A DNA stretch of 64,000 nt from CBDCPI01 sp965220245 (GCA_965220245.1 CBDCPI010000014.1:323044-387043); one strand, 5' to 3'; shown: positions 8,734 to 17,845, counted from the first letter of the stretch. Numbers and translations: made by a program. The notes: generated by a model not told the origin, from the letters alone.

Positions 8734-10599
8734 TTACCGCAGCACCCTTTCGTCGCCGACCCGGCGGGTAATCTGCTGCTGGTCCAAGTATTCCAGCAGG
8801 GGCAGCAGGTATTTGCGGCTGGAGTTGAACATGGTTCTAGCGTCGGCGACCGTGATGCTGGACTGGGAACGAAGATGAGCGATTATCTTATCGGTCATCT
8901 CCTGGTAAGCCGCGAAGGTAAACACCACCGATTCGTTTACCTTCACCACTCGGTGGTCTTCAATCAACACTGCCAAAAGCTCAGGGTCCAAGGGATGATC
9001 ACTGGGTGGCGAATAAGGGTCTTGCCGCAGTTGGGACAGGTACGACTCGACCTGCTGTTGCATTTGGGGCGTCAATTCTACTTGGTGGCCGGGAAGACGC
9101 AGCGATTGGCCCGACTCGGCCACGTAGTCTTCCTCGGACAACCGGGCCAGCACTCTGATGAATACCGGTTGAGGCAGTCCCAACCGGCTGCGGACTTCCT
9201 GGAGAGGAGCGCCTTGGCGGAGGGGATATTGATTGTGGTAAGTCTGTAGGGCGACGAACACCTTACTCTTCAAGATATTCCAACCTTGGGCGGAATAGAC
9301 CACGGCGTCGCTATCCGAGCCGAGCCTACCCAACACCACCACGTCTCCTTCCGCAGATAGCCGGTTTACTCGTTCTAGGACCTCCGACTCCGGCAAATTG
9401 GAGCGGCGGGAAAGGGTGGTCAAGTCGCAGGGCCCCCACTGCTCCGCCACGCTCAAGAGGATGTCCTCGCCGGTGCCTTGGTCCAACATCATGAGCCGTT
9501 CGATCACGTCGAGGGCGAAACGGCGGTGCCGGCGGCGCGGGACCGGGTCCACCACCTGGCCGCCGCCCAAAGTGTCTTCGGCCGACCTGACCACGAAATA
9601 GTCTCCCTTGACCATCGGGAGGGCCTCATCCAGCAAAATCTGTACCCAACCTTCGGCGCCCGGGGTCAAGCGGTCGGCGTCCAACAATCGCACCCGGGCG
9701 GTCGCTTCACTGGTAAAGAGGTGGAAGGTCACACCTTCGTTGTGGCGTAGGGCGTGAGGCGCGCGGCGGACCATTCGCAGCCGGGCGTCCAACCGCTTGG
9801 TGGGGCGCAACCAGCCGGGCGCGGTCACTATCTCCCCTCGTTCGACCTCGGCCCGGGAAAGCCCGGAGAGATTGACCGCCAGACGCACGCCTGGCGGGCT
9901 GTGGTCCACTTTGGTCTTGTGGCTTTGCAGTCCCCGGATTCGCCCCCGTCGGCCCGACCCGGCCAGTTCTACCTCTTGGCCCACCGCCAGCACTCCGTCG
10001 ATGAGAGTGCCGGTAACCACGGTGCCAAAGCCGGTAATGGAGAAACATCGGTCCACGGGCAGGCGGGGCCGTCCCAGATCGGGCCGCATCTCGGTACTGC
10101 CCAGAACATCGTCGATGGCAGAGCGGAGATCATTCAACCCTTCACCGGTGTAAGCGGAGACGCCGACCATCGGACACCCCACGAAGGCGGTCCCTTCCAG
10201 CGCGTCTTCCACCTCCGCCTTGACCAACTCCACCAGTTCCGAGTCCACCAGGTCGGTCTTGGTAATCACCACCAAGGCCCGGCGGATTTGAAGGATGTCC
10301 AGAATGGCTAGGTGCTCGCGGGTCTGGGGCATGACGCTCTCATCCGCCGCCACGATCAGCAGCGCCAAGTCGATGGCGCCAACGCCGGCCAGCATGTTCT
10401 TGATGAACTTCTCGTGGCCGGGTACGTCCACGATGCTGATTTCCCGGCCGCTGGGCAGCGTCATCCAAGCAAAGCCAAGGTCGACCGTCATTTCCCGCTC
10501 TTTTTCCTCGGGCAGGCGGTCGGGGTCGATGTCGGTAAGCGCCTTGATCAGGGTCGACTTGCCGTGGTCAACGTGGCCGGCGGTGCCAATTACGTACAT
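8734..10599 (-). CDS. selB: Selenocysteine-specific elongation factor
   Basis: A 621-residue translational GTPase that delivers Sec-tRNA to in-frame UGA codons. Motifs in order are GHVDHGKS (residues 8-15), EMTVDLGFAW (switch), DVPGHEKF and TKTD, then beta-barrel domains. The C-terminal part has winged-helix-like repeats and ends QQQITRRVGDERVLR. That extension separates SelB from EF-Tu. I chose ATG at 10599, preceded by GAGGAAATC; a GTG five codons upstream is also possible. selA, selD and tRNA-Sec are not in the window, and no selenoprotein is evident here. Confidence 0.9.
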   Translation of the reverse strand: MYVIGTAGHVDHGKSTLIKALTDIDPDRLPEEKEREMTVDLGFAWMTLPSGREISIVDVPGHEKFIKNMLAGVGAIDLALLIVAADESVMPQTREHLAILDILQIRRALVVITKTDLVDSELVELVKAEVEDALEGTAFVGCPMVGVSAYTGEGLNDLRSAIDDVLGSTEMRPDLGRPRLPVDRCFSITGFGTVVTGTLIDGVLAVGQEVELAGSGRRGRIRGLQSHKTKVDHSPPGVRLAVNLSGLSRAEVERGEIVTAPGWLRPTKRLDARLRMVRRAPHALRHNEGVTFHLFTSEATARVRLLDADRLTPGAEGWVQILLDEALPMVKGDYFVVRSAEDTLGGGQVVDPVPRRRHRRFALDVIERLMMLDQGTGEDILLSVAEQWGPCDLTTLSRRSNLPESEVLERVNRLSAEGDVVVLGRLGSDSDAVVYSAQGWNILKSKVFVALQTYHNQYPLRQGAPLQEVRSRLGLPQPVFIRVLARLSEEDYVAESGQSLRLPGHQVELTPQMQQQVESYLSQLRQDPYSPPSDHPLDPELLAVLIEDHRVVKVNESVVFTFAAYQEMTDKIIAHLRSQSSITVADARTMFNSSRKYLLPLLEYLDQQQITRRVGDERVLR

Positions 10600-10775
10600 G
10601 ATTTCCTCTTTCACGATAAGGTTCAGAGGAATTTTACACGATTTCTCATCTCGTCCACAGAAAGCACATCACAAGCCAGAGACACTATTTGGATAGCTTC
10701 ACTAAGGAATGCGCCAATGGTAGGGAGTAGATAGAGGCAATAGCTTATGCTTCTCCTCAATTCTGGGCACGTTTC

Positions 10776-10815
10776 AATGGGCCTCATCCCATGCTAATGG
10801 GCTTCATCCCATGCT
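10776..10815 (+). promoter_or_regulatory. Tandem 20-bp direct repeat with internal dyads, candidate HicB operator
   Basis: Two adjacent copies of AATGGGCCTCATCCCATGCT (the second has one C-to-T change) end 11 bp before the hicA start. Each copy contains the inverted pair ATGGG/CCCAT spaced by six bases. Repeated palindromes directly upstream of a toxin-antitoxin operon are the usual site for autoregulation by the DNA-binding antitoxin. Confidence 0.5.
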
Positions 10816-10826
10816 ATTGTAGAGTT

Positions 10827-11033
10827 ATGAACGGAAGGGAGTTTGTCCGGCGGGCCAGAAGCTACGCTAGAAGGAACGGTTTGGAGTTCTTCTATGACTC
10901 TCGCCGGGGTAAGGGCAGTCATGGGGAGCTTTATGTCGGAGACCGCCGTACAACCGTACAGCACGGGGAGATTCCCAAAAGCACGCTATTCAACATGCTA
11001 AGGGACTTGAATATCGATAGTAGGGAGTTCTAA
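10827..11033 (+). CDS. hicA: HicA-type mRNA interferase toxin
   Basis: A 68-residue protein of the HicA family, with a double-stranded-RNA-binding-like fold that cleaves mRNA. Family hallmarks are NGREFVRRARSYARRNG, the catalytic His in KGSHGELYVG, and the end HGEIPKSTLFNMLRDLNI. I use the ATG at 10827; the frame is open to an upstream ATG at 10791, but that would run through the operator-like repeats. The hicB gene starts four bases after its stop, and the toxin-first order is usual for hicAB. Confidence 0.9.
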   Translation: MNGREFVRRARSYARRNGLEFFYDSRRGKGSHGELYVGDRRTTVQHGEIPKSTLFNMLRDLNIDSREF

Positions 11034-11037
11034 TGTC

Positions 11038-11475
11038 ATGCGTTATGCCTTTCCTTGCAATATCATACTTGATGAAGAAGAGGATAGAGAAGCCTACGTG
11101 GTTACCTTTCCCGATATATACGGGGCCAACACTGGTGGGTGGTCCAGGGAAGAAGCCCGAAAGATGGCCGAAGATTGCCTTGCCGCTGCCTTGGGCATGT
11201 ACGTTAAGGCCCGCGAGGATATTCCAGTTCCTAGCCCCGTCTCCGACGGCCAGGAACTGGTCTCGGTACCATCTATGGTGGCCGCCAAATTGGCCCTCTA
11301 CCGGGCCATGCGAGAGCAGAGGATGACCAATGACGCCCTAGCTGAGCGCCTGGGTTTGAGTGAATCCGCCATCCGCCAACTCATCAACCCGGACCACCGG
11401 TCCCATATAGACCAGGTTGAAAAAGCTCTCAAAGCCGTTGGGCGCACCCTGGTGGTGGAAGACCAGGTTGCTTAG
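11038..11475 (+). CDS. hicB: HicB-type antitoxin with C-terminal helix-turn-helix
   Basis: A 145-residue antitoxin. The N-terminal half is the degenerate RNase-H-like HicB fold (REAYVVTFPDIYG, EEARKMAEDCLAAALGMY). The C-terminal half is a helix-turn-helix (RMTNDALAERLGLSESAIRQLI) that would bind the repeated dyads upstream of hicA. It neutralises HicA by direct binding and probably represses the operon. Confidence 0.9.
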   Translation: MRYAFPCNIILDEEEDREAYVVTFPDIYGANTGGWSREEARKMAEDCLAAALGMYVKAREDIPVPSPVSDGQELVSVPSMVAAKLALYRAMREQRMTNDALAERLGLSESAIRQLINPDHRSHIDQVEKALKAVGRTLVVEDQVA

Positions 11476-11484
11476 AATTACCCC

Positions 11485-12711
11485 TCACGCCACAAACCTG
11501 GTAAACGCCTGGTTCGCGATCAGGTAGGCGGAACTGACCAACCGCACCTTGCCGTCTAGGCGTTCCAACAGCCCCAGCGCGGTTAGCTCTTGTAGCTGGC
11601 TCTGGTACACGGACGCCAAATCGGTGTCTAGCCGGGCCGACGCCTCGGCCAAGTCCATCCCATCCAACAAGCGAAGCCCCAAGATCATAGTTTCGGAGCA
11701 GGCTAGACTAGGAGTGATGTGCTCCCAACCATTTACCGGGGAGGTAGCCCTCAAGACATCTTCGTTCAGCTCGGAAATTTGCTGCTGAGTCCCGTTGTTC
11801 CACTGCCGGACTTTCTCGATGTAGCTCCGGGGCGACGTCTCTTGCCAGAAACGGTAATCGCCCAAGCGGGAATGGGCTCCCGGCCCCACTCCCAAGTAGG
11901 GCAGGTTCCGCCAATAGCCAAGGTTGTGAAGTCCGTGTCGGCCGGGCCGCGCCCAGTTGGAGATTTCGTAGTGCAAGTAGCCGGCGCTTTGTAAAGTTTC
12001 CCTCGCCCAATCGTACATGTCGGCGGCCAAGTCAGGGTCGGGCTCGGTGACCTCCCCGCGCTCGATCCAGCGGTGCAGCGGAGTCCCTTCCTCGGGGGTC
12101 AAGGCGTACAGCGACAAGTGGCTGGGTCCCAAAGCGACCGTGCGCAGCAGCGTATCCTGCCACCGGGCCAAAGACTGGCCGGGTAGTCCGTACATCAAGT
12201 CCAAGTTGACGTTGGAGAAACCCGCCTTTTGGGCCTCCCGTACCGCCGTAATCGCTTGCTGGGAGTTGTGGCGGCGCCCCAGCACCTTCAGCAACTCATC
12301 GTCCAAGCTCTGGATGCCGATGCTGAGGCGATTGACGCCCAACTCCAAAAGCGACTGGCACTTGGGTCCGTCTAGGTCGTCGGGATTGGCTTCCGCAGTG
12401 GTCTCGGCTTCGGCTTGAATGTTGAAGGCCGCTTGGGCCGTCGCCAGAATGTGTTGCAGGTATTGGCCGGGCAAATAAGAAGGAGTCCCCCCACCCAAGA
12501 AGATGGTGTTGACCAGGGGTTTTCCTAGCGCCCGGCCCCAGAGGTCGAGCTCAGTGGTCAACGCCTCCAGATAAGAGTCCAGAAGGTGTTCGATTCCTTG
12601 GTAGGTGTTGAAGTCGCAGTAGGGGCACTTGGTGGCGCAAAACGGTACGTGGACGTATAGGCCCATGCCGGAGTCCGGGACGATATGTTTGACTTGAGGT
12701 TCGGTTGCCAT
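11485..12711 (-). CDS. hemW: Radical SAM protein HemW (HemN-like)
   Basis: A 408-residue radical SAM protein. The cluster motif CATKCPYCDF (CxxxCxxC) sits near residue 26, followed by the SAM-contact GGGTPSYL, the ANPDD segment and RLSIGIQSLDD, then NLDLMYGLPGQ and the HemN C-terminal domain. It was often annotated as oxygen-independent coproporphyrinogen oxidase, but HemW proteins act as heme chaperones. The CxxxCxxC followed by D-F rather than CxxxCxxCxC supports HemW. It is convergent with hicB, with 9 bp between them. Confidence 0.85.
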   Translation of the reverse strand: MATEPQVKHIVPDSGMGLYVHVPFCATKCPYCDFNTYQGIEHLLDSYLEALTTELDLWGRALGKPLVNTIFLGGGTPSYLPGQYLQHILATAQAAFNIQAEAETTAEANPDDLDGPKCQSLLELGVNRLSIGIQSLDDELLKVLGRRHNSQQAITAVREAQKAGFSNVNLDLMYGLPGQSLARWQDTLLRTVALGPSHLSLYALTPEEGTPLHRWIERGEVTEPDPDLAADMYDWARETLQSAGYLHYEISNWARPGRHGLHNLGYWRNLPYLGVGPGAHSRLGDYRFWQETSPRSYIEKVRQWNNGTQQQISELNEDVLRATSPVNGWEHITPSLACSETMILGLRLLDGMDLAEASARLDTDLASVYQSQLQELTALGLLERLDGKVRLVSSAYLIANQAFTRFVA

Positions 12712-12813
12712 AGAGCTACCTGGACTTAAGGAAGAAGATGCAGCAACGCCACCGATACTGGCGCAGCCACAGCCAGCGGCCCGGCAGAGGCGCTTTAGGG
12801 CCGGAGGCCGCGA

Positions 12814-13179
12814 TCAGTCGATCAGTTTGGACGAGCCATCTACCACTTTGGAGGGGTCTTTGTCTTCCGGTCGGTTGGAAGACGCCGGCTTACCCAGATG
12901 CTCGTCGACCACGTGTTGGGGAGAGAACTTGATCAGCAAAAGCACGGCTATGCCGAGAACTATCAGGTCGTCGAACCGTCCGATAACCGGAATCCGGTCC
13001 CGGATCAAGTCAAAGGGTGAAATTGCGTACAAAGCCGCGAGGGGCACCAATGCCCGGAGCGCCAAGGGCACTCTTTTGTCCCGGATCAGCTTCCAGATCA
13101 AACGACCGTAGCGAATGACCAGCGGAAGCAGCCGAGGCCCCAGAATGAATATCAATGGTACTGCTATCCGGTGTAACAT
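12814..13179 (-). CDS. DUF1232 (YkvA-like) small membrane protein
   Basis: A 121-residue protein with two hydrophobic segments (about 5-22 and 70-85). The core RALVPLAALYAISPFDLIRDRIPVIGRFDDLIVLG is the DUF1232 signature (P-x-D-x-I-P...G..DD). The role is unknown. The charged C-terminal tail (residues 88-121) is probably cytoplasmic. The region 13180-13640 upstream holds only a family-1 repeat. Confidence 0.8.
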   Translation of the reverse strand: MLHRIAVPLIFILGPRLLPLVIRYGRLIWKLIRDKRVPLALRALVPLAALYAISPFDLIRDRIPVIGRFDDLIVLGIAVLLLIKFSPQHVVDEHLGKPASSNRPEDKDPSKVVDGSSKLID

Positions 13180-13338
13180 TTTCTCAGCGCAACTCCTTTA
13201 GTATTGCCGTTCATTATAAAGTATAGCCGAGAAACATTGAATGGGCTGCTTAACTTAAATAGTACGCCTCAAGCGCGGCAGCGGTTTTAATCTTTTCTCA
13301 CGGCTAATTGACCGGCGCTCTCGCAGGGTCTTTTCATT

Positions 13339-13448
13339 GTCACTCCGAACGCAGTCACCCCGAACGCAGTGAGGAGTCTAAAATCCCTCTGGAAAGGAGA
13401 AGTTGGCCCCAGCAAGAATTTTAGATTCCTCGCGCTGCTCGGAATGAC
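13339..13448. repeat. Family-1 palindromic repeat (copy b)
   Basis: It starts GTCACTCCGAACG (with a short tandem second GTCACCCCGAACG) and ends CGGAATGAC, with inner AAAATCC and GATTTTAG-like arms. It is otherwise the only thing seen between the DUF1232 gene and the ATPase gene. Confidence 0.7.
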
Positions 13449-13639
13449 AGTTGGCCGCCGGTGGACCAGGAAAACCGAAGGACCCGGGCACTCTCGCCGC
13501 GGGGACTGATGCAGAGCGTAAGCATACGCTATACTATGACCCGGTTGCCAACGGACGGCGCCCCTGGGCCGTTTCAAGTCACGCGCCTTGGTCTACGCGG
13601 CGCTGCATTACCGTACTGAACCCATAACGGAGTATCGAC

Positions 13640-15040
13640 ATGGTTTCTGCCATCGAGTCAAGGACCATCGCCCAGTTGCAAAACTCTGGTTACCAGGCGC
13701 TTCCTATACGCGAGGAGTTGCGGAAGAACTTGATAGCCAAGATCAGGGCGGAAGAGATAGTGTTTCCCGGGATCATCGGTTTTGACGAAACGGTTATCCC
13801 CCAGTTGGAAAACGCCATTCTGGCCGGGCAGGACGTGATTCTGCTGGGCGAGCGGGGCCAAGCCAAGTCTCGAATCATCCGAAGCTTGGTCAACCTGCTG
13901 GACGAGTACATTCCTATAATCGCCGGGTGCGAGATTAACGACAACCCGTATGACCCGATTTGCCGTCCCTGCCGCGACAAGATTGCGGAGCAAGGCGACA
14001 GTACGGAGATCGAATGGGTGCCCCGGGAAGAGCGTTATTCGGAAAAGCTGGCCACCCCGGACATTTCCATAGCCGACCTCATCGGGGAAATTGACCCCAT
14101 AAAGGTTGCCGAGGGCCACTACCTGTCCGACGAACTGGTGATTCACTACGGCTTGGTGCCCCGCACCAACCGGGGTATCTTCTGCATCAACGAGTTGCCC
14201 GACTTGGCGGAGCGAATTCAGGTGGGCCTTTTCAATTTAATGGAAGAGCGCGATGTGCAGATCAAGGGCTACCGCGTTAGGCTTCCTTTGGACGTTTATG
14301 TGGTTTCGACGGCCAACCCGGAGGACTATACCAACCGCGGCCGTATCGTTACTCCGTTAAAGGACCGCTACGGCTCCCAGATTCACACCCACTACCCCAA
14401 GAACGCTCACGATGAAATCGCCATCATGGAGCAAGAGCGGTCCAGGTTCCCCGAAGAAGAGACCCTGGTGGTGCCCAAATACATGACGGAGATTCTAGCG
14501 GAGGTGACTGCCCAGGCCCGGCAAAGCAGTGAGATCAACCAGCGCTCCGGCGTTAGCGTCCGGGTGTCTATTTCCAACTACGAGACCTTGTTGGGCAATG
14601 CCATGCGCCGGGCGATTGTCCACGGGGACCAGTGGACCTGCCCCCGGACCAGCGACCTTCCCTATATCGTTGCTTCCTTCTCCGGAAAGATCGAGTTGGA
14701 GACCTTCGAAGAAGGCCGGGAAAGCAGGGTCACCGACGACCTCACCCGTAGGGGCGTCCTCAGAGTATTCGGCAACTACTTCGATGTGGCCGACCTGGAG
14801 GACCTGGTCACTGCCTTCGACTTGGGGCAGACCGCCGAGACCGGCAGTGAAAAGCCGGCTTCGGAGTATCCTGCACTGCTGGAACAAATCGGCGAATTGG
14901 CCCAAGCGGTCAAGCAGTTGACCGATGACACCCGGCCCGAAGTCTTAGCCTCGGCGGTGGAGTTCGTTCTGGAGGGCCTTCATTTGAACCGCCGTCTCAA
15001 CTGCGACCGCAGCGAGCGAGGCTACGTCTACCGGCGCTGA
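13640..15040 (+). CDS. MoxR/ChlI-like AAA+ ATPase
   Basis: A 466-residue AAA+ protein related to magnesium-chelatase subunit I and MoxR ATPases. Walker A is GERGQAKS (residues 70-77), the Walker B-like strand is GIFCINELPDL, and VVSTANPEDYTNRGRIVTPLKDR holds the sensor-1 Asn and arginine-finger region. ACGGAG precedes the ATG. Such ATPases normally act with a von Willebrand-A partner, but none is adjacent here; the next gene is an unrelated radical SAM protein. A cluster of Cys residues (ICRPCRDKI, near 113-121) is a possible metal site. The partner and target are unknown. Confidence 0.8.
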   Translation: MVSAIESRTIAQLQNSGYQALPIREELRKNLIAKIRAEEIVFPGIIGFDETVIPQLENAILAGQDVILLGERGQAKSRIIRSLVNLLDEYIPIIAGCEINDNPYDPICRPCRDKIAEQGDSTEIEWVPREERYSEKLATPDISIADLIGEIDPIKVAEGHYLSDELVIHYGLVPRTNRGIFCINELPDLAERIQVGLFNLMEERDVQIKGYRVRLPLDVYVVSTANPEDYTNRGRIVTPLKDRYGSQIHTHYPKNAHDEIAIMEQERSRFPEEETLVVPKYMTEILAEVTAQARQSSEINQRSGVSVRVSISNYETLLGNAMRRAIVHGDQWTCPRTSDLPYIVASFSGKIELETFEEGRESRVTDDLTRRGVLRVFGNYFDVADLEDLVTAFDLGQTAETGSEKPASEYPALLEQIGELAQAVKQLTDDTRPEVLASAVEFVLEGLHLNRRLNCDRSERGYVYRR

Positions 15041-15050
15041 CCAGAGTCAC

Positions 15051-15222
15051 TTACTGATCCGTGAACGATTACCTAAACCAGTCCTCGTCTTTCCGGCCTT
15101 GAGCCGGAATCCAGAAATTCTGAGGACAAAGAACGTAGCTGGCGGAGAACGGTCCTGGATTCCGGCCTTCGCCGGAACGACGGGGGAGGGGATAGTTTAG
15201 AAACTTATTCACGCATCAGTAA
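15051..15222. repeat. MITE-like element, family 2 (copy A)
   Basis: The ends TTACTGATCCGTGAA and its near-inverse TTCACGCATCAGTAA bound 172 bp that hold two internal hairpins of the type GGATTCCGGCC/GGCCGGAAT. A full-length copy in opposite orientation lies at 35784-35954, and partial copies are at 16371-16452 and 30996-31090. It carries no coding capacity, so it was presumably mobilised in trans. Confidence 0.7.
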
Positions 15223-15311
15223 TTGCAGTGACACCGGCGCCTTGACGACCTCTACGGGCGACCCTATGATTAGAACTTATATTCTAATCCGTCCAAAGGT
15301 AGGGGGCCCGT

Positions 15312-16217
15312 ATGGCTGGCGCCGAAGTACAAGAAATCCTCTGCAAGACCCTGATCAACCGGGTAGACGTTCCGGACTTTCCTTTTCGCTGGACTCTAAA
15401 CCCCTACCGGGGCTGCCGTCACGCCTGCCGCTATTGTTATGCCAGGCCCACCCACGAATTCTGGGGGCTGGATTCCGGCCGGGAGTTTGAGCAGCGGGTC
15501 TTCGCCAAGATAAACGCCCCCGAAGTCCTGCGGCAAGAGCTGCGCCGGCCCAAGTGGCGGCGGGAATCCATCGCCATCGGTACGGCGTCGGACCCATACG
15601 AACCCGCCGAAGCCCAGTACCGCCTGACCCGCCAAATCCTCCAAGTGCTGCGCGAGTTCGCCAACCCCGCCACCATTACAACCAAGGGCGTGCTGGTAAA
15701 GCGGGACGTGGATGTGCTTAAAGAACTGTCCGAAGTGGCCGAAATACGGGTGACTTTCAGTGTGGGCAGTGTCGACGAAGAGGTGTGGAAGCTGACCGAG
15801 CCGGGCACACCCAATCCCTTGGCCCGCTTGGAGGCCATGCAGTTCTTGGTGGAGAACGGGATTCACTCCGGAGTGATGGCGGCCCCCCTGCTCCCGGGGA
15901 TTTCCGACAGTTGGGACAGCATCAACGCCGTGGTTGGGGCCGCCGCTAGCCACAAAGCCCAATACCTGGGCGGCAACCTGCTCTTCCTCAAGCCGGGTTC
16001 CAAAGAGTGGTTCATGCCCCTGCTCCGGGAGGCCTACCCGCGCCTGGTTTCGGGATATAAGACCTTGTACCCGAAGACCTACGCCCCCAAGGAGTACACC
16101 AAGAGAGTGTTGGACATGGTAAACGAGGTGAGACGAGACTGGGGCCTGGACGCGAAGACCCCCGCTCGGAACATCGCTGCTCCCCAACAGCAACTACAGT
16201 TGGCCCTAACCGGCTAA
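15312..16217 (+). CDS. SPL-family (Rv2578c-like) radical SAM protein
   Basis: A 301-residue radical SAM protein. The cluster motif CRHACRYCYAR sits near residue 34, preceded by NPYRG, which is the usual layout of the spore-photoproduct-lyase-like Rv2578c group. Later segments IAIGTASDPYEPAE and ITTKGVLVKRDVDVL fit the barrel. Its reaction is not known. The gene is flanked on both sides by family-2 repeats. Confidence 0.82.
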   Translation: MAGAEVQEILCKTLINRVDVPDFPFRWTLNPYRGCRHACRYCYARPTHEFWGLDSGREFEQRVFAKINAPEVLRQELRRPKWRRESIAIGTASDPYEPAEAQYRLTRQILQVLREFANPATITTKGVLVKRDVDVLKELSEVAEIRVTFSVGSVDEEVWKLTEPGTPNPLARLEAMQFLVENGIHSGVMAAPLLPGISDSWDSINAVVGAAASHKAQYLGGNLLFLKPGSKEWFMPLLREAYPRLVSGYKTLYPKTYAPKEYTKRVLDMVNEVRRDWGLDAKTPARNIAAPQQQLQLALTG

Positions 16218-16266
16218 CCCGTTCAGGGCCTGCCCTGAGCTTGTCGAAGGGATGAGCGGTCCGGAG

Positions 16267-16486
16267 AACGCAAAGGCGCAAGGACGCAATGGCGCGAAGT
16301 TTTTTCTGCTTATTCCTTTGAACGCTGCTGGCGCCTTCGTGTACCGATCACCCTAAACGCCTTTTTACGTTATTTGTCCTCAGAATTTCTGGATTCCGGC
16401 TCAAGGCCGGAAAGACGAGGACTGGTTTAGGTAATCGTTCACGCATCAGTAATCCCTGCGCCATTGCGTCCTTGCGCCTTTGCGTT
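16267..16486. repeat. 220-bp element with 29-bp perfect inverted ends
   Basis: Positions 16267-16295 and 16458-16486 are perfect inverse copies (core AACGCAAAGGCGCAAGGACG). A third partial copy sits near 16523-16546. Between the arms lies a truncated family-2 MITE (16371-16452). Confidence 0.7.
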
Positions 16487-16583
16487 GTCTTTTATCCGCT
16501 CACGCTAAAACTTTTTCGACCCTTGCGCCTTTGCGTTACCCTTATATGACCGGTGGCGGCAGTGACTTTGCACTGGCCCCGCG

Positions 16584-17258
16584 TCAGTACTTGGAGACGT
16601 TGATTTCGGTCATCTTCCCGGTCATCAGGAAGATCACCCGCTCGGCGATGTTGGTGGCCCGGTCGGCGATGCGCTCCAAGTCGTGGGAGACCCAGAGAAG
16701 GTAGGTGGCCCGCTGGATGGTCTGGGGGTCCTGGATCATGAACAGCAACAATTCCCGGTAGACTTGGTCGTAGAGGGCGTCTACTTCATCGTCGGCATGG
16801 CATACTTGGTGGGCTTTGACTATGTCACGACTGAGCAGGGAGTCGATGCTGTCCCGCAGCATCATTGTCGCCTTCTCCGCCATTCGAGGTATATCGATTA
16901 ACGGCTTCAGCGGCGGGGCATCCCCCATCGCCAGACTGATTCTGCCAATGCCCTCGGCATAGTCACCCATCCGTTCCAGTTCCACCACTATGTGGAGCAG
17001 CGCGATAATCGCTCGCAAGTCCCTGGCCATGGGCTGCTGGGTCGCAATCATGTCTATGCAACGGTCCTCGATTTCGAACCTTTTCTGGTCGATGTAGTCG
17101 TCGTCCAGGACCACTTGGCGGGAAGCTTCCAAGTCCCGGCTTTTCAGAGCATCCACCGCGCGGTGAATGGACTTTTCCACGATGCCGGCTAGCACTTCCA
17201 CTTCCTGATGCAGCAGATGAAGCTGTTGGTCAAAATCTACCCGTGGCATGTTGGACAC
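16584..17258 (-). CDS. phoU: Phosphate-signalling protein PhoU
   Basis: A 224-residue all-helical protein with two PhoU repeats. The repeats show the characteristic E/D-x3-D patterns (DQKRFEIEDRCIDMIATQQP, ARDLRAIIALLHIVVELERMGDYAEGI; HADDEVDALYDQVYREL, VSHDLERIADRATNIAE). These bind metal and contact PstB/PhoR in other bacteria to curb phosphate uptake. No pst or phoRB genes lie beside it. Confidence 0.9.
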   Translation of the reverse strand: MSNMPRVDFDQQLHLLHQEVEVLAGIVEKSIHRAVDALKSRDLEASRQVVLDDDYIDQKRFEIEDRCIDMIATQQPMARDLRAIIALLHIVVELERMGDYAEGIGRISLAMGDAPPLKPLIDIPRMAEKATMMLRDSIDSLLSRDIVKAHQVCHADDEVDALYDQVYRELLLFMIQDPQTIQRATYLLWVSHDLERIADRATNIAERVIFLMTGKMTEINVSKY

Positions 17259-17329
17259 TCCTTAGGGCGTGTGTTAGAAGTCCTTCTCCTCGTGGGCTGA
17301 CAGGAGTAGATATTTGTTTTCTCCGTCGT

Positions 17330-17520
17330 TCCGGCGTAGGGATGAAAATGGCGGCCAGTCCTCAACCGTCACTCCCGCTTTCGCGGGAGTCCAGGACCTT
17401 ACCCGCCAGTGGCGGTCCTGGTGCCTGGAATTTCTGAATTCCCGCCTGCGCGGGAATGACGAGTTGGGTATTTGTTTGCTCCGTCGTTCCGGCGCAGGCC
17501 GGAACCCAGGGGATGGGGGG
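17330..17520. repeat. Palindromic repeats of the FPRxRES type
   Basis: Two adjacent hairpin units have inverse arms such as CTTTCGCGGGAG / CCCGCCTGCGCGGGAATGAC and GTTCCGGCGCAGGCCGGAAC. A further unit is at 17880-17945. They lie between phoU and the GIY-YIG gene, and between that gene and the hydrolase. They resemble the inner part of family 2. Confidence 0.55.
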
Positions 17521-17533
17521 CGCCTCCAACTGT

Positions 17534-17845
17534 TCAGAGTATCTGCGTGTACAGGTCAACCCAGTCGTAATTCACTTCTTCTATCAACCGGATCTTCCAA
17601 CTCCGGTGCCAACCCTTTAGTTGCTTCTCCCGTCCTATCGCGCTCTCCATGACCGGATGCGTCTCATACCAAACGAGACGGTGGACTCCGTACTGCCTGG
17701 TAAACCCTGCCACGAGGTCGTTCTTGTGTTGCCACACACGCTGTGCCAGGTCCGAGGTAACACCAGTGTACAGCGTCCCGTTTCTCTTGCTGGCGAGGAG
17801 GTATACGCAGGGAATTTTTCCTGGGTTGCGGGAAGAGTAGGTCAT
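17534..17845 (-). CDS. GIY-YIG domain protein
   Basis: A 103-residue protein consisting of a GIY-YIG nuclease domain of the UvrC-N/UPF0213 type. CVYLLASKRNGTLYTGVTSDLAQRVWQHK supplies the two Tyr-containing strands and the Arg. AIGREKQLKGWHRSWKIRLIEE carries the conserved Glu. It may act on DNA ends or be a stand-alone repair or mobile nuclease. Many short chromosomal copies lie in repeat-rich intergenic DNA, as here. Confidence 0.85.
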   Translation of the reverse strand: MTYSSRNPGKIPCVYLLASKRNGTLYTGVTSDLAQRVWQHKNDLVAGFTRQYGVHRLVWYETHPVMESAIGREKQLKGWHRSWKIRLIEEVNYDWVDLYTQIL

